Shown here: positions 8,071 through 16,298 of the stretch, in pieces
Layout of the letters: every line of letters starts with the position of its first letter
Position numbering within the stretch: position 1 is the stretch's first letter
NCBI GenBank assembly: GCA_019429445.1
Contig: JAHYIW010000029.1
Span: forward strand, 1-35,537
Origin: Desulfuromonadaceae bacterium
GTDB taxonomy: Bacteria; Desulfobacterota; Desulfuromonadia; Desulfuromonadales; JAHYIW01
Length of the DNA: 35,537 nt
Direction of reading: 5' to 3'
Made by a program: the position numbers and the translations under genes
Notes under the pieces: generated by a model
Database searches by the model: none
What the model saw: the letters and a program-made list of their open reading frames with translations, nothing else
What the model was told of the DNA's origin: nothing

Positions 8071-8552
8071 TTCACATTGGCGTGCTGACCTTGTCTGACC
8101 AAGGTTCACGTGGTGAGCGGGTTGATGAAAGCGGGCGGATTGCACGTGAGCTTCTCGCTCCGGTGGGGGTTGTGAGCCACTATGAATTGCTGCCGGACGA
8201 TGAGGAGGCAATTACCGCGAAGTTGCGGCAGTGGTGTGATGAGGAACATCTTGATTTGATCGTTACCACCGGAGGGACGGGGCTGACGCCGCGCGATGTG
8301 ACTCCGCAGGCGACCGCTCCGTTGCTCGATTACGAGGTTGTGGGGATGGCTGAGGCCATGCGCCATGCGAGCCTGAAGATAACCCCCTACGCAATGATTT
8401 CACGAGCCCTGGCGGGGGTTCGCGGCAGTACCCTGATTATCAACCTGCCAGGGAGTCCCAAGGGGGTCAGTGAAAACCTCAACGTTGTATTGCCGGTCTT
8501 GAAGCACGCGATTGAAAAACTTCAGGGGGCCGAGTCAGATTGTGCCCGTTGA
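8067..8552 (+). CDS. mogA: MogA/MoaB family molybdopterin adenylyltransferase
   Basis: A protein of 161 aa, the usual length for this family. It activates molybdopterin by adenylation before molybdate insertion. Motifs: GVLTLSDQGSRGERVDESG near the N-terminus, TTGGTGLTPRDVTP (about 67-80), the molybdopterin-binding signature, and LPGSPKGVSENL (about 133-144). MogA and MoaB differ little by eye, so the symbol is the better guess of the two. The start overlaps the MOSC stop by four bases. The gene ends 6 bp from the end of the convergent ZIP transporter, with no obvious terminator between. Confidence 0.9.
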   Translation: MIHIGVLTLSDQGSRGERVDESGRIARELLAPVGVVSHYELLPDDEEAITAKLRQWCDEEHLDLIVTTGGTGLTPRDVTPQATAPLLDYEVVGMAEAMRHASLKITPYAMISRALAGVRGSTLIINLPGSPKGVSENLNVVLPVLKHAIEKLQGAESDCAR

Positions 8553-8558
8553 CAGAGC

Positions 8559-9344
8559 TCAGGGAGACACCCCTGCCGCCAACGCTACAAGAATCCCCCC
8601 CAGCAGGGCGACCACTCCCTTGGCTCCTCGCTCCCGGTGAGATTCCGGAATCAGATCTGATGCGGCAATGTAGATGAATGAACCGGCGGCCACCGACATA
8701 AACATACCAAGAACCGTGAGCGGCAGGTGTTTCAGGAACAGGTAGGCACAGATCGCTCCCAGCGGAGTGGAGAAGGCGACGATTGCGGTAAAGGTCAGAG
8801 CCTTTGCTTTGCGATAGCCGTAATGCAGGAGAATGGAAGCAATCGAGACCCCGGCGGGAAGTTTATGGATGATGATCGCAAGGGTGGAGAGGATCCCGAT
8901 TTCCAGGTCGATTTCGAAGCCGACACCGATGATCAGGCCGTCAAGCAGGGAATGCAGACTCATGCCGACCAGTGCAATACCGCCCAGCGGGTGGGGATTG
9001 GCGCAATGAGCGTCATGGCTGTTCGGTTTGTCGATGTCGGAGTGCAACAGCCCTTCACGGTCAGGGTGCAGTACCAGCAGTTGTTCCAGAGCGTAAAAGG
9101 CGACGAACGTCAGCAGAAAGATGTAGTTGGCTGATGTGGTCAGCGCCGTTGCTTCGGGGAGAATATGGGTGAAACTGACCGCCAGCATAACCCCGGCAGA
9201 AAAGGCCAGCAATGCTGGAGTGTTACGGCGACACCACGCTTCTTTGGTCCAGACCAGGGCGGTGCCGACAAGAAAGGCCAGGGCCGCCAGGATGCTGAAA
9301 AAGAGGATGTGTTCCCACGCTGTAGTCATGGCGGTGATGCTCAC
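8559..9344 (-). CDS. ZIP family divalent metal transporter
   Basis: A protein of 261 aa with about seven to eight hydrophobic segments. The ZIP transport-site motifs are visible: HSLLDG in transmembrane helix 4 and HKLPAG in helix 5, with a histidine-containing loop between helices 3 and 4. ZIP proteins bring Zn, Fe or Mn into the cytoplasm; the metal cannot be told from the sequence. The longest frame starts with GTG at 9344; an ATG at 9329 is an equally good choice, since neither has a clear Shine-Dalgarno. It is divergent from the REC-PilZ gene and convergent with mogA. Confidence 0.88.
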   Translation of the reverse strand: MSITAMTTAWEHILFFSILAALAFLVGTALVWTKEAWCRRNTPALLAFSAGVMLAVSFTHILPEATALTTSANYIFLLTFVAFYALEQLLVLHPDREGLLHSDIDKPNSHDAHCANPHPLGGIALVGMSLHSLLDGLIIGVGFEIDLEIGILSTLAIIIHKLPAGVSIASILLHYGYRKAKALTFTAIVAFSTPLGAICAYLFLKHLPLTVLGMFMSVAAGSFIYIAASDLIPESHRERGAKGVVALLGGILVALAAGVSP

Positions 9345-9467
9345 TGGTCAGGTTGATCATGTTGACAGGTTTTTGTGATTGTCGGCTGTTTTTCAGCCGG
9401 TCGGGATTATGGCATGTTCGCGGACAGATTTCAATCGTTGGATAGGCTCTAAGCGGGGAGCGTTATT

Positions 9468-10187
9468 ATGTTGGAGGGAAAAAAACGGGTACTTTTGGTC
9501 GATGACGTGCAATTGTTTATCGAACTCGAAAAGTCATTTTTTCGGAAGGATGATTTTGATGTTTTCACCGCGAACGACGGTCAGGAGGCCTTGGTCGTAG
9601 CGGAGCGTGAACGTCCCGACATCATCTTTATGGATCTTTTCATGCCGAAGATGAATGGTGACGAGTGCTGCCGCCGTATCAAAGAGCATGTCGCATTAAA
9701 GTTTATCCCGGTGGTGATGGTCACTCAAGACGGCAATGACCGGGATATTGAGCTTTGTCTTCAGGCAAAATGTGACGAAATATTGTTCAAGCCGGTTGAT
9801 CGCAACCGCTTTCTGGGTTCTGTCGGCAAGTTTCTTCATGTCCCACTGCGGCAATCATCGCGTTATTCGGGGCATCTGCCGGTTCAATTCTCTTCGTCCC
9901 GAACCCCGTTGATGCGTGGTTATTCGCTCAATATCAGCGAGCAGGGGATGTTCATCGAAGTCGCCCATATCGAACCGGTTGGCGCGGAAATCAGATTAAG
10001 TTTTTTACTGGCAACGCTGGCTGCCCCGATCGATTGCAGCGCGCGCGTTGTCTGGGTGAATTCATCCAGTGAGCGTAAACAATCACACTATCCTGTCGGG
10101 ATGGGGCTGGAGTTCGTTGGTTTGTCAGCTGAGGACCAGTCGGCAATCAAGGCGTATCTGGGGACGTTGCGCCCCCTTGCAAAATAG
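9468..10187 (+). CDS. response regulator with REC and PilZ domains
   Basis: A protein of 239 aa. Residues 5-120 form a receiver domain with acidic pair D12/D13, phosphoacceptor D56 (IIFMDLFMP), T86 and K108-P109. Residues about 126-235 form a PilZ domain with RQSSR (R128, R132) and NISEQG (155-160), matching the two-part c-di-GMP binding pattern RxxxR and (D/N)xSxxG. No DNA-binding or enzymatic output is present. It should link phosphorylation to c-di-GMP sensing, for example in motility, surface behaviour or gliding, but its partner kinase is not next to it. The start is ATG 9468 with GGGGAG about eight bases upstream. It is transcribed away from the ZIP gene and stands alone before the M24 peptidase. 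Confidence 0.9.
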   Translation: MLEGKKRVLLVDDVQLFIELEKSFFRKDDFDVFTANDGQEALVVAERERPDIIFMDLFMPKMNGDECCRRIKEHVALKFIPVVMVTQDGNDRDIELCLQAKCDEILFKPVDRNRFLGSVGKFLHVPLRQSSRYSGHLPVQFSSSRTPLMRGYSLNISEQGMFIEVAHIEPVGAEIRLSFLLATLAAPIDCSARVVWVNSSSERKQSHYPVGMGLEFVGLSAEDQSAIKAYLGTLRPLAK

Positions 10188-10274
10188 GTTGGTCGGATGT
10201 GGTTTGTTGCTGAATTTTTGCGCGGCTGACGCGTCCATGGCTGCAAATCAATGAATAAAGATCAGGAGGTTGTA

Positions 10275-11465
10275 ATGCGGATCACTCCGGCGACGGAATT
10301 GGCCACGCGAATTGAGAAACTCCAGGGATTCATGAACGGTGCTGAGGTTGACGCGGTGCTGATGCTGCAGAATGCCGATCTGTTTTATTTTACCGGCACG
10401 GTTCAGCAGGGGATTTTGTATGTCCCGGCCAGCGGCGCACCGCTTTACATGGTGCGCAAAGATGCCGCCCGGGCGCGGATGGAGTGTGGTCTGGAGCACG
10501 TCGTGCCGCTGAAAAGCCCGCGCGATCTGCCAGGGATTCTCGGCGATTTCGGCCTGCCCCTCCCGCAGACTGCCGGGTTGGAGCTCGATGTGTTGCCGGT
10601 GGCTCTTTATCAGCGACTGCAGGCCGCATTGCCCGGTTGTGTCTATACTGACGCCACGCCGTTGATCCGCCGGGTACGTGCGGTCAAATCGGATTACGAA
10701 ATCAACATCATGAAGGACGCGGCCTTGCAGGTCGATCGCGTCTGTCAGCGGGCCAGGGAAGTGATTCGCGTCGGCATGACCGATCTGGAGCTGGCCGCCG
10801 AACTCGAATGTACGGCGCGTCGGCAAGGGCACCAGGGGATCACCCGCATGCGCGGGTTTAATTCCGAACTGTTCTACGGTCACATCTTCTCCGGCGCTGA
10901 CAGTGCCGTCCCCGCCTATATCGACACCCCGCTCGGCGGGCTCGGACTCAATCCCTCTTTCGGTCAGGGGTGCAGTTACAAGAAGATTTGCGCCAATGAA
11001 CCGATCACCATCGATTTTGCCGGGGCTTTCGACGGTTATCTGGTTGATCAGACGCGCATCTTCTGTATTGGCGGTTTGCCGGATCAATTGTTGCGGGCCT
11101 ATGAGGATATGTACCAGATCCAGAATCGATTGAAGGCGATTGCCAGAACCGGCGCCATCTGGGGAGAAATTTATGATGAATGTTACGCCCTGGCGTGTGA
11201 ACTTGGCTACAAAGACTATTTCATGGGCTCTGCCGGGGCGCAGGTATCGTTTATCGGTCACGGCATCGGGGTGGAGATTGATGAATACCCCTTTATCGCC
11301 CGAGGATTCAAGGACCAGGCGTTGGAACGCAAGATGACGTTTGCGTTTGAACCGAAGGCCGTTTTCCCCGGTCTGGGCGCAGTCGGGATCGAGAATACCT
11401 TCTGGGTGGAAGATGATGGCCTGCGTCATCTGACCTATTCCGACGAACAACTGGTGATTCTTTAA
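10275..11465 (+). CDS. M24 family metallopeptidase (Xaa-Pro aminopeptidase-like)
   Basis: A protein of 396 aa. The N-terminal 150 residues form a creatinase-type domain; the C-terminal pita-bread domain carries the five metal ligands D247, D258 (11 apart as in the family), H329 in GHGIGVEIDEYP, E359 in FEPK and E373 in GIENTF. Such enzymes remove an N-terminal residue before proline, using Mn or Co. The start is ATG 10275, because AGGAGG at 10264-10269 is correctly spaced; an ATG at 10251 in the same frame lacks a site. Some M24 proteins are dipeptidases, so the substrate is uncertain. A structured repeat begins 7 bp past the stop. Confidence 0.9.
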   Translation: MRITPATELATRIEKLQGFMNGAEVDAVLMLQNADLFYFTGTVQQGILYVPASGAPLYMVRKDAARARMECGLEHVVPLKSPRDLPGILGDFGLPLPQTAGLELDVLPVALYQRLQAALPGCVYTDATPLIRRVRAVKSDYEINIMKDAALQVDRVCQRAREVIRVGMTDLELAAELECTARRQGHQGITRMRGFNSELFYGHIFSGADSAVPAYIDTPLGGLGLNPSFGQGCSYKKICANEPITIDFAGAFDGYLVDQTRIFCIGGLPDQLLRAYEDMYQIQNRLKAIARTGAIWGEIYDECYALACELGYKDYFMGSAGAQVSFIGHGIGVEIDEYPFIARGFKDQALERKMTFAFEPKAVFPGLGAVGIENTFWVEDDGLRHLTYSDEQLVIL

Positions 11466-11472
11466 GCAGAGA

Positions 11473-11624
11473 TGATGGCGTCGCAAAAAGTCCGCCCTAC
11501 TGCGTTACGCCGGTTTTTCAGGATCTCGACCTACCTGATGTAGGCCTTCGCCCCTGAAAAACCACCAGGCCTTGTAGGACGAAATTTTTGCTTAGCCATC
11601 CCATAAGTTTTTGCGAGTGCATCA
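11473..11624 (+). repeat. structured ~150-bp intergenic repeat, copy 2
   Basis: Same length as copy 1 (152 bp) and same ends. The apical stem reads CCTAC/GTAGG, where copies 3 and 4 have CCTGC/GCAGG: both sides of the stem changed together. The inner stem is GGTTTTTCAGG with CCTGAAAAACC. It lies at the end of the M24 gene, just before a strong terminator. Confidence 0.9.
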
Positions 11625-11638
11625 GAGATGAAACAAAC

Positions 11639-11671
11639 AAAAAAGCCCCCTCGATTGAGGGGGCTTTTTTT
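11639..11671. terminator. bidirectional rho-independent terminator
   Basis: A perfect 14-bp stem AAAAAAGCCCCCTC (11639-11652) / GAGGGGGCTTTTTT (11657-11670) with loop GATT. It works on both strands because the stem is flanked by A and T runs, and it separates two convergent genes. Confidence 0.9.
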
Positions 11672-11688
11672 AAACCGCAAACAAATCA

Positions 11689-13257
11689 TTAAAAGTCAAT
11701 GCTGAGCATCCCGGCAACTTGCAACTCCTTGGGAGCCTTGTCGCCGTCGTATTCAACCTCTTCGGTGGAGTAAACACCGCCAATATCGAGGCGCACCGCC
11801 CAGAGGTTGAGACCAAGCCCCCCCGTGAAATTCAGCTCGGCGTCACTTTCGGCCAGGTTTTGATACGCCCCGACGCGCAGAGCAAGGAAACGGAAGGCGT
11901 CCCACTCCAGCCCGACCGACAGGTTCTGGGTCTGGTAGGTGTAGCCAGGACGCGTCAAAATGGTGTCGTTCTTGGTCAGGTCGTAATCAACTTCGAGGGT
12001 CAGGGTTTCAAACGGCATAAAAGCAATCCCGGCGGTAACCTGGGGATCAAGGGTAACGTCGTCATAGGTCGCGGTAACCGTCTGACCGTTAGACAGCAGT
12101 GTGGTTTTGGTGAAGCCGTCAAATTCCGGTTTATTGAGGTTACGTCCGACCAGACCAATGTTGAGCATTGGAAAACGGGCCATCAGCCCAAGATCGACAC
12201 CGAAAGAGGTGGTTTCCTTGTAATCATCTTCAGCATCGTCCATGACGCCACCGGAATCTTCATCAAAGACGAGCACCTGGGTACCGTAAACACGGCCTCT
12301 CATCAATTTGAAATTCACCCCGGCGGCGAAGTTTTCACCGAAGGTGAAACCGTAGGTGATGGGCACTTCGACGTGGCCGAAACCGTTCAATTGAACGGTG
12401 GTGGTGTTGTTTGCAAGGCTTCCGCCAGTAACCGGAAGCCCGGTTTCGGGGTCAGTGACTGTATTCCCATCGGCAAAATTAGCGATGTTGGACAGCAGGT
12501 TGACCGCTTCAGTCAACGTCGCCAGGTCGATTCCTTCCTGGCGCGCGACATAGTCGAGCGACTGGATCGCTGCTGAATTGTAGCCCGCTGAGATCAACTG
12601 TGCTCCCATGGCGGACGTAATGACGAGCTGCTGACCATCTCCTGGCTCGGCAGTGATGATCTTCGTACTCAGAATGGAAGAATTATAGCCAAGCGTCGAA
12701 GCAAAGCCAAGATTTACAGTGTCGACATTCAGAACCTGCCCCGCGGCCTGGACAAAACTGTGAACGCCGATACCGAATGAGCCAATGCGCAAGTTAAGGC
12801 CGCCGTTAACGCTGGTAATCACAGCGTTCCCTTCATCGTCCAGACCTGAAATACTACTGACCAGGTTAATCAGATCGGCGAGGTCACTGGCATTTTGTAC
12901 ACCGTTGTCACTCAGTCCTTGATAGTCGATATCCGCCAATTCATCCAGATAGGTGCCAAATTCGTTGGTTAGCCGATAGCCCCCTGCCGCGCTGAGCGCC
13001 AGCCCCCAGTCTTTACGACCGAGGTTGTTGTTGTCGCTGGCAAACTTTTTGCCGTTAGCATCCATTTTGCCGAAGAAACCAAAGGCGGCGGGATTGTAAT
13101 ATTGCGCGGTATTATTGTCGACCGAGGCGACGTTGGCTCCGCCCATTCCCATGGCGCGGGGACCAACCATAAACGTGTCGAGTGCCAGCGCCGGGGCGGC
13201 GCACAGGACAATGACGATGACAAGCATCTGGAGCGTGAAACGTTTGCTGAAAACCAT
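11689..13257 (-). CDS. outer-membrane beta-barrel protein, TraF_2/OmpP1-FadL-like
   Basis: A protein of 522 aa from ATG 13257, chosen because CCTCCTCC on the plus strand (13262-13269) gives a strong GGAGGAGG ribosome site; the longer frame to 13341 is rejected. It has a signal peptide (basic MVFSKRF, hydrophobic LQMLVIVIVLCAAPALA, cleavage before LDTF). The mature start carries VGPRAMGMGGANVAS and NTAQYYNPAAFGFFG, a signature shared by the TraF_2 family (named after conjugal transfer TraF) and FadL/OmpP1-type barrels. The C-terminus alternates polar and hydrophobic residues and ends in phenylalanine (MLSIDF), as outer-membrane barrels do. There are no conjugation genes nearby, so a transfer role is unlikely; cargo unknown. 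Confidence 0.82.
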   Translation of the reverse strand: MVFSKRFTLQMLVIVIVLCAAPALALDTFMVGPRAMGMGGANVASVDNNTAQYYNPAAFGFFGKMDANGKKFASDNNNLGRKDWGLALSAAGGYRLTNEFGTYLDELADIDYQGLSDNGVQNASDLADLINLVSSISGLDDEGNAVITSVNGGLNLRIGSFGIGVHSFVQAAGQVLNVDTVNLGFASTLGYNSSILSTKIITAEPGDGQQLVITSAMGAQLISAGYNSAAIQSLDYVARQEGIDLATLTEAVNLLSNIANFADGNTVTDPETGLPVTGGSLANNTTTVQLNGFGHVEVPITYGFTFGENFAAGVNFKLMRGRVYGTQVLVFDEDSGGVMDDAEDDYKETTSFGVDLGLMARFPMLNIGLVGRNLNKPEFDGFTKTTLLSNGQTVTATYDDVTLDPQVTAGIAFMPFETLTLEVDYDLTKNDTILTRPGYTYQTQNLSVGLEWDAFRFLALRVGAYQNLAESDAELNFTGGLGLNLWAVRLDIGGVYSTEEVEYDGDKAPKELQVAGMLSIDF

Positions 13258-13337
13258 AAAGCCTCCTCCTTCAAATGAAAACGTTGTGGGGTGAACGACA
13301 TCCGAAAAGTAATAACATGAGCGAAATATAACCGAGA

Positions 13338-14210
13338 TCATGAGGTCTTTTCAAGCGATTTTTGGGGAGAAATACGTCCGTCAAGAAAAGCATGGATATT
13401 TTCCAGCCCCGCCAACGCTCCGACCGGTAAGCTGATATGCGGTGGTGCGACCGAGGATTCACGCGGGTTGATGCGAACGACCAGAACATCGGGGTGTTCC
13501 CCGAGACGTTCACTGAGGAAGCGAATGGTCGGAATAGCCGTCCCCGCGCCGAGCTCGACGACGACCGTTGGGCGGTTGTGGTTGCGTTGCAAAAAAGAGT
13601 CGAAACGTTCCTCCTGGCGGGCGGTTCGGTCTGAAATCCACGCATAATCGCCAAACATCAAAACATTTGGACGGGCCGTTTTTTTGCAGTAACGGCAGGC
13701 GGGGATGTGCCCGGCACGCATTGTTTCGCTATTGATCGGAATCTCTTCATTGTGCGGCCAGATATTCGATGAGCAGGGAGTGGTACATTGCAGGTGGTGG
13801 ATCGAGCCATGGACTTCGAGGATGGTGTCCTCGGTAAAGCCTGCTTTCTGAAATTGTCCGTCCACATTGGAGGTGACAACAAAGGTGTCAAGGTTGAAAC
13901 GTTGGCTCCAGTCTTTCAGCAGCGCAAAGCCGTGATGGGGCTCAGTCGCGCGATAAAGATTGGTGCGATGACCGTAGAAGCCCCAGCCGAAGGCCGGATC
14001 GCGGTCGAAATGCTCTGGATTGGCGGCGCCGATAAAGTTGATGCCGAGCTGTTCATAGATGGGGTAGGCGTTCCAGAAGCCGTGACTGCCCCGAAAATCA
14101 GGCAACCCGGAATCGACCCCCATGCCGGCCCCGGCGGTAACAATGAGTGTGGATGCTTCAGCGAGTGCGGTTGCGATTCTTGCGTAACGATCGTGCAGAT
14201 CAGTTTGCAT
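13338..14210 (-). CDS. Sir2 family NAD-dependent protein deacylase-like protein
   Basis: A protein of 290 aa with the Sir2 Rossmann core. Visible: GAGMGVDSGLPDFRG (27-41) for NAD binding, TSNVDGQF (113-120), catalytic-position H134 in LEVHGSIHH, and four cysteines C142, C146, C172, C175 placed to bind zinc. Family members typically read TQNID; here the glutamine is serine (TSN), and the first motif has GMGVDSGLP, so this is a divergent subgroup. Expected reaction: NAD-dependent removal of acyl groups from lysine, or ADP-ribosyl transfer. It starts at ATG 14210 behind GGGAGG and lies 15 bp after the arfB stop, so the two probably share a transcript. Confidence 0.88.
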   Translation of the reverse strand: MQTDLHDRYARIATALAEASTLIVTAGAGMGVDSGLPDFRGSHGFWNAYPIYEQLGINFIGAANPEHFDRDPAFGWGFYGHRTNLYRATEPHHGFALLKDWSQRFNLDTFVVTSNVDGQFQKAGFTEDTILEVHGSIHHLQCTTPCSSNIWPHNEEIPINSETMRAGHIPACRYCKKTARPNVLMFGDYAWISDRTARQEERFDSFLQRNHNRPTVVVELGAGTAIPTIRFLSERLGEHPDVLVVRINPRESSVAPPHISLPVGALAGLENIHAFLDGRISPQKSLEKTS

Positions 14211-14225
14211 CGAAATCCTCCCGGC

Positions 14226-14642
14226 CTAATCTTCGCGAACTTTCCCGCGTAACGCCTTGATGTGCCCTTTTTTAACTTTTGCGTCTGTTTTACGTGCTTT
14301 TGAGGCGTTGGTCGGTCTGGTCGGGCGCCGTTTTTTTGGTTCCACGGTTACGTCGCGAATCAGGGCACGCAGGCGGTCAAGCGCGTCTTCCTTGTTCATT
14401 TCCTGACTGCGGCTGGGTTGGGCCTTGATGATGATCGTCCCGCTACTGGTGATGCGCTGGTCGCTCAACGCCAACAGGCGGGCCTTGATGACGGCGGGCA
14501 AAGATGATGCGTTAATGTCGAAAAAAAGCACCACCGCGCTGGAAACCTTGTTGACGTTCTGTCCCCCCGCACCTTGAGCACGTACCGCTTTGAAGGTAAT
14601 CTCACTCTCGGGGAGGGTAATGTCCGGGGTAATTTCAAGCAT
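14226..14642 (-). CDS. arfB: alternative ribosome-rescue factor ArfB (peptidyl-tRNA hydrolase)
   Basis: A protein of 138 aa, the typical length for ArfB (YaeJ). It carries the release-factor GGQ motif at 26-28 (RAQGAGGQNVNK), which catalyses peptidyl-tRNA hydrolysis, but lacks the stop-codon recognition domain of RF1/RF2. The C-terminal tail from about 102 is rich in lysine and arginine (KKRRPTRPTNASKARK), which in ArfB occupies the empty mRNA channel of stalled ribosomes. Upstream on the same strand is the coiled-coil gene with its own terminator. It is followed closely by the Sir2 gene. Confidence 0.93.
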   Translation of the reverse strand: MLEITPDITLPESEITFKAVRAQGAGGQNVNKVSSAVVLFFDINASSLPAVIKARLLALSDQRITSSGTIIIKAQPSRSQEMNKEDALDRLRALIRDVTVEPKKRRPTRPTNASKARKTDAKVKKGHIKALRGKVRED

Positions 14643-14682
14643 CGCACGCCTTCGGCAACAGTAGCGCTCCGTTGATGAAGAG

Positions 14683-14709
14683 AAAAAGGGCCGCGCAGTG
14701 GCACGGCCC
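14683..14709 (-). terminator. rho-independent terminator of the coiled-coil gene
   Basis: Read on the minus strand: GGGCCGTG, loop CCACTG, CGCGGCCC (8 bp including one G-U), followed by five T (complement of A run 14683-14687). It lies 37 bp past the coiled-coil gene stop. Confidence 0.8.
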
Positions 14710-14745
14710 GGAAAATGTCAACAACGCGACGATTCAGCAGTGAAT

Positions 14746-15150
14746 CTACTTCTCCTGATCTTGCGGCTCTTCCGCTGCGGAATTGGTGGGCGTCGGCTTA
14801 TTGGTCGACGGTTCCTGCACCGGTTCCGTTTCGCGCAGCGTTTGAATTTCTTCTTCGAGCCTGGCGGCATCCTGCTTCAGGTCGTCGATGCGCTGAAAAA
14901 TTGCGTTGACCATTTCGTCCTTGAGAATGTTTTTCTTGTCCGCGGTGCGGGCGTCGTCAATGAACTTTCCCAGGTCGGTATGAGCGGCAGTGATTTTTTT
15001 ATGAATCGAGGCCATGTCGATCTTTTTTTGCACGATGTCTTTGTACTGACCGGCACGATGCGTCGCTGATTTGAATGTATTGCGCGTCGCTTCCCATAAC
15101 TTTTCCGTCGACTCTTTCCACTCTTCTTTGTAATCCTTGAAATCGTTCAT
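14746..15150 (-). CDS. small coiled-coil hypothetical protein
   Basis: A protein of 134 aa, not recognised as a named family. Residues 1-105 are highly charged and predicted helical with heptad-like leucine/isoleucine spacing (MVNAIFQRIDDLKQDAARLE around 81-100), consistent with a coiled coil. The C-terminal 27 residues are Pro/Thr/Glu-rich and disordered. There is no signal peptide or membrane segment, so it is probably cytoplasmic. ATG 15150 has a good ribosome site (GGAGG on the minus strand). It is transcribed alone, divergent from fbp, and has its own terminator. Function unknown; a structural or stress-related helper is only a guess. Confidence 0.7.
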   Translation of the reverse strand: MNDFKDYKEEWKESTEKLWEATRNTFKSATHRAGQYKDIVQKKIDMASIHKKITAAHTDLGKFIDDARTADKKNILKDEMVNAIFQRIDDLKQDAARLEEEIQTLRETEPVQEPSTNKPTPTNSAAEEPQDQEK

Positions 15151-15337
15151 TTATTTCCTCCATTTTAGACAACAATGAGCCTACATCATAGCAGGATCAG
15201 GCGTGTCGTCAAGCACTGAAAAGTAGTGCATCGAGCGCTGGCCGGTGCTGCTTCTTGCTTGCCCCGTACCGTGTTTTGTTTTAAACTGCCTCCGTTTACA
15301 CGTTTATTCTTCATTTCACTTTTCAAGGAGCGGGTCA

Positions 15338-16279
15338 ATGGCCGAAGCAGGAAAAACCAGATTTCAAATTAATTTGAGGCATTTTTTACGTGAACGCGAT
15401 GTCGACCGGAATTTGACCCGGGTCATTTGCGAGATCGCTGACGCTTCAAAATATATCGTTAATTCAATCCGTACCGGTGATCTCGGCGTGGCCGGTACCT
15501 CGAACCTTTATGGTGAGGAGCAGTTGGCGCTGGATGTTCTGTCCGACCGTATTTTGCGCAAGCGGCTGGCGCATTCCGGGGTGGTTGCCAATATTGTGTC
15601 TGAGGAACAACCGGAGATTGTTCCGTTGTCTCCCGATTGCGAAGGGAAGTTCTCGGTGGCCTATGACCCCCTTGACGGCTCTTCGCTGGTTGATGTCAAC
15701 CTGGCGGTCGGCACAATCATTTCGATCTATGCCGGGTGCGATTTGTTGCAGCCGGGATGCAATCAGGCGGCGGCGATGTATATCCTCTATGGACCGCGCA
15801 CGACGCTGGTGTTGAGTACCGGTGACGGGGTGCATGAATTCAATATGAATCAATTGATGGAATACACCCTGACACGCGAAAATATTCAGGTCGGTGCGAG
15901 CGGCAGTATCTATTCGCCCGGCGGCCAGCGCAACAAGTATACGGCGGGGGTGCAGAGCTTTGTCGAGCAACTTGAGGCCCGTGGCTCCAAATTGCGCTAC
16001 AGTGGCGGCTTCGTTCCCGATATCAATCAGGTGTTGATGAAGGGGAAGGGCATTTTCTTCTATCCTCATTTAAACGACACCCCCGAGGGAAAATTGCGCG
16101 TCCTGTTTGAACTGAATCCAATGGCGTTTCTGATGGAGCAGGCCGGTGGCGCGGCTTCAAACGGAAAATCGCGGATTCTTGATATGGTGCCGGACAACAT
16201 CGACATGCGCGCTCCGGTTTTTATCGGCAGCAAGGATGAAGTGGCTTTGGCGGAGCGCTGTATTGCCGAGCAGGGGTGA
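15338..16279 (+). CDS. fbp: class I fructose-1,6-bisphosphatase
   Basis: A protein of 313 aa from ATG 15338 with AAGGAG at 15325-15330; upstream in-frame codons to 15245 are not conserved. It hydrolyses fructose-1,6-bisphosphate to fructose-6-phosphate in gluconeogenesis. The class I metal-site motifs are present: SEE at 88-90 and DPLDGSS at 110-116, followed by YSPGGQRNKYT and NPMAFLMEQAGG. It lies upstream of hypF, separated by 19 bp, but the functions are unrelated. A promoter should lie in 15151-15337, the divergent region shared with the coiled-coil gene; only weak candidates were seen there. Confidence 0.95.
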   Translation: MAEAGKTRFQINLRHFLRERDVDRNLTRVICEIADASKYIVNSIRTGDLGVAGTSNLYGEEQLALDVLSDRILRKRLAHSGVVANIVSEEQPEIVPLSPDCEGKFSVAYDPLDGSSLVDVNLAVGTIISIYAGCDLLQPGCNQAAAMYILYGPRTTLVLSTGDGVHEFNMNQLMEYTLTRENIQVGASGSIYSPGGQRNKYTAGVQSFVEQLEARGSKLRYSGGFVPDINQVLMKGKGIFFYPHLNDTPEGKLRVLFELNPMAFLMEQAGGAASNGKSRILDMVPDNIDMRAPVFIGSKDEVALAERCIAEQG

Positions 16280-16298
16280 CGCTTCCTCCCCCGCAACG

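Noticed and set aside
10248-11486. Long minus-strand frame (412 codons) antisense to the M24 peptidase
   Set aside because: The plus strand encodes a complete M24 enzyme with all five metal ligands; the antisense frame has no family motif or ribosome site and also runs into the repeat.
11719-12576. Plus-strand frame of 285 codons opposite the beta-barrel gene
   Set aside because: It is a shadow of a real gene with a signal peptide and a strong ribosome site; its own sequence has no recognisable motif.
11689-13257. Conjugation function for the TraF_2-like protein
   Set aside because: The family name is historical; no other transfer gene lies nearby and the protein looks like an outer-membrane barrel.
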